64,000 bases of DNA from Sipunculus nudus (taxonomy: Eukaryota > Annelida > Sipuncula > Golfingiida > Sipunculidae), in contig CM049314.1 of the NCBI GenBank assembly GCA_026874595.1, positions 53,305,812-53,369,811 of the forward strand. Direction: 5' to 3'. The notes under the pieces were generated by a model that saw only the letters and a list, made by a program, of their open reading frames with translations, was not told the origin of the DNA and made no database searches. Of this stretch, positions 57,051-64,000 are shown in pieces. The translations under genes and the position numbers were made by a program. The first letter of the stretch is position 1. Every line of letters starts with the position of its first letter.

Positions 57051-57054
57051 GGCA

Positions 57055-57190
57055 TGTGACAAATGTATCCAATAGCGCCTGAATATTATAAAGAACATAA
57101 GACATGCGCAGAAAACAATTGAGTAGGCCTAATGACGATCTCCGTCTAGACCAGACGCAGTCATGGATTCCGCAGTTATGGCAGCATGTA
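57055..57190 (+). promoter_or_regulatory. Possible promoter and tiny first exon
   Basis: A CCAAT motif (atccaatagc, ~57067), a TATA-like tattataaag (~57086) and an NRF1-like acatgcgcag (~57103) precede ATGGATTCCGCAGTTATGGC at 57163, followed by a donor-like catgtaagatt. It could be an alternative start or an unrelated gene. No downstream exon identified, so support is weak. Confidence 0.2.
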
Positions 57191-59000
57191 AGATTATTCG
57201 CACAACAAATACAAGAAATTAACTAAATTCACTTTAAGTTGTCACGTTTTCATATGTCATAAAAGTTTTGGACTGAAGAGAATCTGTGACGGTCGGAAGT
57301 GACAGTTCCGGGTAAAATCGTTCTTCTGTTAACAGATATTCCATTGTAATTGAAGCCGGACTTGCGGTCAATGTATATAATTCTTAATTATAATTTTGAC
57401 TAGCGTGTTTCTTCATTGAATATTACAAAAATTTAAACAAATTCATACAGATTTCAAGGCACCAGGCTACATTTTGTCAAGTTGGAGTCGATACCCTCTC
57501 AGCTGGTCAGGCGGTTCCATCAAGCAAACAAATCGTCCAGCTAACAACATGTCTTGCATCAAAATACCGGGAGGTTGTTCAATACGTGTAACGGCACTGC
57601 TTGGCTGCAACCGTCTTCTAATTCAAGTACCCGTACCTGCCCAACTCTGGACTTCGAGCCAATCGTTTGAGATCCAAAAAAAAAATTTTGGAAGGCTCTG
57701 AATGCCAGGAGAGCGATTATTAGCTCTCCTAAAGTCTGTTTTAGGCGAGCGATGGCGCGCGGGAGCGATCGCTCGCCTCAAAAGGCAAGGCCTGGTTGCA
57801 GCTTCTATCAAGGTTCAAACAAAGAAATAATGAATTATATCAAAATATCTGTTTTTTCTCTTCTCTACTCTATCTTTTATCTGCAGAGTCTTCAAGTTTG
57901 TCCTTTTGATCTGATTTGGAATCTGAAACCTGAGAGAAATTCATGTAATTAATTCAATCAATGACAGTATGAAATGACAGGAGTCAATCAAGGTACCTCT
58001 GGCATTGAAGTCATCCTCGCTACCAGCTGAGCTGTAAAGTGCTAGTTGAGATTTCCTGAATTCCAGGGATATTTATATGGGTTACGCGACATATCATCTG
58101 CTGTTTATACCCAGAAGGCCTAGACCCAGTTGTGGCTCTGTTTCAGCCAGCGGTGTGCAGTGCATGTGTTACATCATCACTGCTGTGAGTGTCCTTGTAA
58201 CTGGACCACTGGCTACACAAGACCACTGGTTACACAGGTTGTTAACAGGGTTACACACTGGATTGTTTCAGCTGGCCAGGTGCATGTGTCACATTTTAGC
58301 TGAATGGGTTAGGAAGTCAGCAGTGATGATGTAACGTGCACTGCACAGCGCTTGCAAAATCAATCACCCTGGCTCACCTTTGTATAATAGCTGCATGCAT
58401 TCCCATCTGCTAGATAAATGATGGCAGGGACCTGTGGCTCTGTGTTTACAACAGATTTAGTAAGATTCCAAATAGGACTCCTTTAGAATTTATTTAAGTG
58501 ACTTTTTAACAGATGTCTACATAATAGAATTACCTTTTTTTTGTCTTTGGATGTTTTATGAAACTTTGAAAGGTGGTAGCTCCACCGAATCCTCAAAAGT
58601 CCTACATATCCATAATATACCAAGAGCCTGAAAGTTTACATAGAAAAGAAGTCGCCATGATTAAGTGAAGTATCCCAAAGCCCTTTACAACAGGATCTAG
58701 ACTGGGACCCCATTCTGATCTTATCACTGTTGGAACTGAAAAAAAGGGGGCTTTAAAAGGGGTCGGTACAGGGCACCAGTCAATCAAGGTCCTGTCACAG
58801 TAAGTTCTTAAAGTCTGTTATGTTTGAATCACAGCAGGCTTATAAGGATCTTTAGGGGATACTATTTAATTAAAATATCAATGTAAGAATTTATTGACTT
58901 GCCAGAAAGACCCATTTACTAACAAAGACACATAAGGATTTATTTTGATCGATGTGTATATTTAGCACTTTTAGAGTTTTTTGGTGCCTACTACCATTTC
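57191..59000. other. No gene recognised
   Basis: Includes the palindrome gagcgatcgctc within a GC-rich gcgagcgatggcgcgcgg patch (57745-57780) and short duplications (accactggctacacaa/accactggttacacag, ~58206-58240). No coding match. Confidence 0.4.
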
Positions 59001-59006
59001 ACCATG

Positions 59007-59108
59007 AAGGCCATTACAATTGTACACATCATTCCCACAACTGAAATCATTCACCATTACAAGGCCATTACAATTGTACACATCATTCCCACAACTGAAA
59101 TCATATCA
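59007..59108. repeat. 54-bp direct duplication
   Basis: aaggccattacaattgtaca followed by catcattcccacaactgaaatcat occurs twice, starting at 59007 and 59061. Confidence 0.95.
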
Positions 59109-59109
59109 C

Positions 59110-60528
59110 AGTTGTTGATTCCGCAACAAACACTGGCCACAGACGGACCATGTTGGTCACCAGCACTCAGCAGCAGGGGATTTTGGTGGCAAGCTCAAGT
59201 GAGCCGCACACCAGCACAGACTCTGTCCAGTCAACCATATTGACCGCGGTGTGAACCGGAGAGCCCCATTTCTGCCGCTGGGCCCCTCAGTTCTAAGTGC
59301 AAAGGCCACAGCAGTTTTACTGGTATATAAATGTTTGTCCCAAATACAGGAACAAGTATCGTATCGCAACCTGCAAAACAATCATAGAATATCGTGAAGG
59401 CAGTGGGGGTTAACTGCCCAGATAAGACAAATACTATATCAACTAGACCTGGGGTCAATTCAAATTTTACAGTTATAATTCAAGAACTTTTATGAAACTT
59501 CAATTCCAATTCAATTCAATGTGCTTGAGAAAAATATAAATTTCAGTGCAATTTTTATTCAATTTAAATTCAATTTGCAATTCAAAAGGTTGCATACAAT
59601 TCATTTGTGTGGTGTGAATGTTACCACAGGAGTTGTTTTACATATGCACTGGTACACAACATGCAGTTTTGTTCAGAATTGGTTGAATTCAACCCAAATT
59701 TAAATGAAATATTATTAATTACAAGTTTTGCCATTTTGAGTCATGTGGTATGGCATGGCTGCCTGATAGGTTTTACTTGTTTTGTTGGCCAATTATTCCT
59801 TAAGATCAGGTAAGCTACCCAAATTTGGATAAAGGTTTATCTGGATTTCAAATGAGTGGCCATTATTGCCTAGTGCAATTAATATATATGCAATAATCTA
59901 TTTTGGGTTATGAAAAACATTAAAGGTCTCATGATCATGGGGGTGGAGGGGGTACAAACAAAGGCACTCCTATAGACAAAAGCCCCCCCTCCCCCACAGG
60001 AAAAATAGCGTCTTCTCTTTGAAATAAATTTGTACCTGCCATAATCTGCACCAAAACCCTTGGCTGACTCCTGTTAATGAATGTTAAAAACAGTGGACCG
60101 GGCACGATCCAAGGTGTCAACATAAGCACAGCACATGAGACTTTGTGCATCACCTGTGCCAAGTTATACATCAATCAGGAGATGCTCTGACTGACTTGGC
60201 CCCAAAAATGTAATACATGTTCCGCAGGCTGAAACATTACATGTTATCTGTCACACGTGCAGAATCTGACCTCCATCCATGCGGCCTTATTATTGTAAAT
60301 AGACACACATGAACTGTATATTCAAACATGCCAAAGCATAACAAGGTGTTAAACAGCTCAAAGGGAGGTCCTGAGACAGTGTGCTGGTATGGTTTTGCTG
60401 GGACAGTTTTGTATAAAGTATAGCTGAACTGAAAGTGTGAAAGAATAGGCATAATATTGCTCCTGATTATGTCCCTTTTTAATGATAAAGAGGACAGAAG
60501 CCCCTCCCACATTAAATTATATTTTTAG
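59110..60528. other. No gene recognised
   Basis: Low-complexity ttcaatt-rich stretch at 59455-59590; C-rich run at 59984-59996. Nothing else identified. Confidence 0.4.
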
Positions 60529-60529
60529 C

Positions 60530-61927
60530 TCAGCTGACTTTCAGTCATGCTGGGCTATAGCAATGGGTCTTTGTCCATCGTCCTTCCGTCTGTCCGGCCG
60601 GCTGTCCGTTAGCAGGGCACAAATCGTTACCGTAGGGGCTAGGGCCATGAACCCTATGCAGTCTTAGAGGTTCTAAAAAGATCTCCTAGCAAACCTGAAA
60701 TTAGGTCACTACGACCTATATTCTCGAAGTTATGTGGTGTGTTTGCACCCCCCAGAAATACTTCTTTTAGCCAAAATTTTCATCCAAAACCTTCCATCTT
60801 TCACATACAGCTCACCTACCAACAGGGGAAGAACCATAATTATTTTGAGGTCACAAGGTCAAAGGTCAATGTCACAGAACCAACTTCTTTGAAAAGCCTG
60901 TGGATGCATTTTAAGCCAAACCTTTCATCCCAATTCTTTGATCTTTCACATATAGCTCACCTACTAAGTGGGAGAAGAATCCTATAGATGTTAAGGTCAA
61001 AGGTCAGGGTCACAGGATCCACTTCTTTGAAAAGGTTGTGGACACATTTCAAGCTAGACCTTTCATTCTAAACCTTTCAGCACTGATATCGCTTCTCTGC
61101 CAACAGGGGAAAAGACCTGTTGATTTTGAGGTCAAAGGTCAAGTTCACAGCACCCTCTTCTTGCGTGGAGTCATTTTCAGGCAAACTTTTCAATCTATAC
61201 TTTCCATCTGTCATATATTCCTTACCTACCAATAGGGAAAGAAGCCTATTGAAGTTGAGTTCAAAAGGTCAAAGGTCAAGGTCACAATATTGTTCTAAAT
61301 GCTTGTGAACATATTTCAAGTGAAACTGTTCAACCCAAACCTTCAGTCTTTCACATATGCCACATCTATGCATCACTCAATGTGATTCAAACTTCATATT
61401 TATGGGTCTTTTTGCATGAAGAAATAACTAATTGATTTTGAGGTCAGCTGGTCAGGAGGTTAAAGGTTGCAGGTCTAAGTTATTCACTCATTGGTTGCCA
61501 AGTAATTACACCTGGCCAGATGTAATTGGTTAGTAGTTACCCATCATTTAGAATTATCCAGTTGATATGTGGGCAAAAGGCCAAGGTCATAGGTCAGGTC
61601 AACTTATTTTCTAGACCATCTCTATTTTTCTTGTATATATAAGCTTGCACTCCAGCTGGTACATCTCACCGTGTGGCTGTAATTGTGAGTGACACTGGTG
61701 ACATATGACTCCCTTTTGTATCAGGCTATTAAGTGATAAGTCTGAGTGATAAGTACCTCGTTACTGCATAACAAAACACTGTTGTTGGAATACTTCAGCC
61801 AGGAATTAACACTATGAGTGTATAGTATTAAGATTTAGCTACTGATTTAGTAGATGATGGGAACATTTTGCAGTTTATTTTATGGAATCATAGCAATAAA
61901 CTTAGTTTCCTAGATATCTTAATATTT
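60530..61927 (-). repeat. 1.4-kb GGTCA-rich repeat, copy 2 (inverted to 16842-18252)
   Basis: Begins on the plus strand with ttagctcagctgactttcagtcatgctgggctatagc (tail hairpin in reverse) and matches copy 1 to near aactaagtt/aacttagtttcctagatatctt. By eye most of the length is over 90% identical, apart from indels near 61655-61690. It ends where an F2 element begins. Confidence 0.85.
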
Positions 61928-62400
61928 AGCTCAGCTGACTATAAGTCAACTGAGCTATAGTCGTGGTCCTTTGTCCGTCGTCCGTCCAGCCGTCTGGCCG
62001 TCTGTCCGTTAACAGGGCACGTTTTAAAACCGTTTGACCTACGAATCCAAAATTGTGCATACCAATAGATGTCCCCAAAATCTCCTACCATACCAAAAAT
62101 TGGGTTATTAGGACTTTGTTTCTTCGAGATATTAAGGAAAAACCTCCGTTTTCCATAAAAAAGCCATTATTACACTTCAAAGCTGCCTATTATAAAACCA
62201 CTAATCTGTTTTTGATCATATTTAGTATTCGTATTTTTCCATACATTTTCTGTGCACATACCAAAATAAGGTCAGTATTGGGTATTATTTTGAAGTTATG
62301 TGCCCAAATATAATGCAGTTTCTTAAAAATCAGGAAATATATTTGCTCACTTAACATGAGATTGCTGAAGCTGGAGACTTTTTTTCAGAGATATAACTTT
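61928..62400 (-). repeat. F2 repeat, inverted copy
   Basis: Starts with the strongest hairpin of the family, agctcagctgact-ata-agtcaactgagct, then ccgtccgtcc-type runs, gttaacagggcacg, and the F2 body in reverse (ctaatctg.ttttgatcatattt). Abuts the 1.4-kb repeat with no gap. Confidence 0.8.
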
Positions 62401-62499
62401 ATTTAATCAATATTTATTGTTTACCCAAAATTAGATCTGAATTTTGCAAATTTTTCAAGATATTAGCATAAATAAAAAATCAGTACCTTAAATTTTGTC

Positions 62500-63472
62500 C
62501 AACTTTGGCAATGGCACGTTTTTTCCCTGTAAGCACTGTTGATTTAATTTTCACAGCATATATACATAAGGATTTAATCTTTTAAAATCTGAAATTTCAA
62601 AGGAATTGTTTGAAAAAAGTAGCTTTTATTCAAGTTTTCATACACCATGTCAAGTGTTGTTTACATCTGGCCCACCTAGTAATACAGTCTTCACTTGCAT
62701 TATGTAACCCGCCCCAGGCAGCTTGCCTTGGCTTAGCTTGGCCACTACTAGCAGGCTTCCCCTCTGCCCTGCACTTCCACCCCCCAGCTGGTGCAGAAAC
62801 TAGATGAATGTTATAATTTTCTGTATTTTATTTTTGGCTATGCTACATTTTAGATTTTGTATTGTACCACCAGGATTACAATTATTAAAATGCACATTTA
62901 ATTGTGTCCACAAAGTGATGTATTGCTATGAAAGTGTGGATGTTCATCAGAGTGCTCATTAAAGATTTTAATTTGTTGACTTATAACTCATGGTTGTATC
63001 AGTTGTTACATGATACTGGCTAAATAATCAAAATTTATATTGCTGATCCTTTATTTCAGTTCATAAAATTAAACATTCCCAACTTTAGTTTGCTCCTGGT
63101 ATAATATATTGGGTGTTTTGATCCTTGGATTAATTTTAACACATGGATTAGTTTCATAGTTGAGAATACTTTTCTTTTTTTCCTGATAGCATTTAAAAAA
63201 ATAAAAATATTTAAATTTTTCCTGTTAGTGCTGTGGAATTAATTTTCACAGCATGTACACATTAGCATTTCATCTGTTAAAATCTGAAATTGAAACTAAT
63301 TGATCAAAAACTGTAGATTTTTATTCAAGTTTCCAGGTACCAAGTCTTCATTGTTTACATCAGGTCAGTATAAATGCAGTGTACTGGGCAGTTACATAAC
63401 ACCTTCAGGTCTGACCTACTGCCACTGTGAGTGTCTGGGTCAGGATGGGTCAGGCAGTAATTACCAGAGAGC

Positions 63473-63503
<31 letters not shown>

Positions 63504-63860
63504 TTATTGCCTCCCTTCCTCCCTCCATCCCATTCTGTTGACAGGTACTAAAAACTAGATACATTAGCTATAAATGTTGATGCAATTTAGAAATGTGAAT
63601 CAACTGAAATATTCACAATCACATGTATGTTATACTGTAAATTTATAGTAACATTCGTAAACCTGGATAAAAATTATTTAATGAAAAAAAAGGAATAAAT
63701 GCAAATATTGTTAATTTTTTATTGGCTCAGTAGAATGGGGAAAAAATGATTTGCTTTGTTTCTCCATCTTTCTGTCTGTTTTAAATATTTAATGTTCATG
63801 AATAAACTTTTTTTTATAAGCACTGTTGAATTAAATTTCATATCCTGTATGTATATGCAA
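62500..63860. repeat. Diverged direct repeats with cacagcat..taaaatctgaaat
   Basis: The block tgttgatttaattttcacagcat..ttaaaatctgaaat..ttttattcaagttt..gtttacatc occurs at 62515-62670 and 63215-63365, with a fragment at 63815. Spacing is about 700 bp. No gene. Confidence 0.6.
63473..63500. repeat. (CT)n microsatellite
   Basis: An uninterrupted run of about 14 CT units followed by a C/T-rich tail. Open frames across it are Ser-Leu or Arg-Glu repeats, not genes. Confidence 0.95.
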
Positions 63861-64000
63861 GGGTGTTGTAACTCTCACCATCCCCTTCTTCATCCCACTG
63901 AAGGTTTGCTCCTTGGCACTGTGAACAATAGTTCTATGGCTATAGCATAAAATTTAATAATTAAAGAAAATATCTGCAGAGAGACAGAGGTGTTGTAACT

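Overview
The window looks like nuclear DNA from an invertebrate animal. It is AT-rich, its genes are short spliced exons with GT-AG borders, and it carries many dispersed repeats. Those repeats (Helitron-like elements filled with ~180-bp tandem units, arrays built on TGACCTTGACCTTTGACCT, and a family whose copies end in an AGCTCAGCTGA hairpin) resemble bivalve mollusc genomes. Bivalve is my best guess from memory of such repeats, not from a search. I see no bacterial or viral genome organisation and no rRNA.

Two conserved host genes can be read, and neither shows as a long open frame. On the minus strand, a complete seven-exon gene for eIF4E2 (4EHP, the cap-binding translational repressor) runs from its ATG at 51755 to its stop at 22152. 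All splice phases agree and the product is 219 residues. On the plus strand, head to head with it, the first coding exon of Mediator subunit 4 (MED4) starts at 51938. The two start codons are 182 bp apart, across a compact bidirectional promoter with ETS-, CCAAT- and YY1-like motifs. The rest of MED4 was not found and presumably lies beyond 64000.

The standout feature is in eIF4E2 intron 6. The last 25 nt of exon 6 plus the first 14 nt of the intron (including the GTAAGT donor) have been amplified into a 39-bp satellite of about 75 monomers (22694-25627). It keeps exact 39-bp phase. The gene therefore carries dozens of duplicate 5' splice sites directly behind the real one. Reading past the true donor meets TAA at once, so use of any decoy would trim only the 13-residue C-terminal tail.

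Layout: 1-4332, a giant inverted-repeat (foldback) element; 5.0-9.4 kb, a 199-bp tandem repeat, LTR-like segments and a repeat carrying the palindrome GGTGGCGCCACC; 11001-13757, a DNA transposon with 13-bp TIRs and a 6-bp target duplication, containing a CRE/CCAAT-rich patch; 13.8-18.25 kb, a GGTCA-rich repeat interrupted by Helitron-like copy A; 19.4-20.4 kb, a second hairpin-ended family; 21.4-51.8 kb, eIF4E2 with introns full of repeats (Helitron-like copy B, a PIF/Harbinger-type MITE, other inverted-repeat elements); 51.76-52.0 kb, promoter and MED4 exon 1; 52.5-56.1 kb, a TIR element with a 9-bp target duplication containing decayed LINE pieces; 60.5-62.4 kb, an inverted second copy of the 17-18 kb repeat followed by another hairpin-family copy. 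Only eIF4E2 and MED4 are supported as host genes. Both act on gene expression (mRNA cap-dependent repression, and Pol II transcription), and their shared promoter suggests co-expression.
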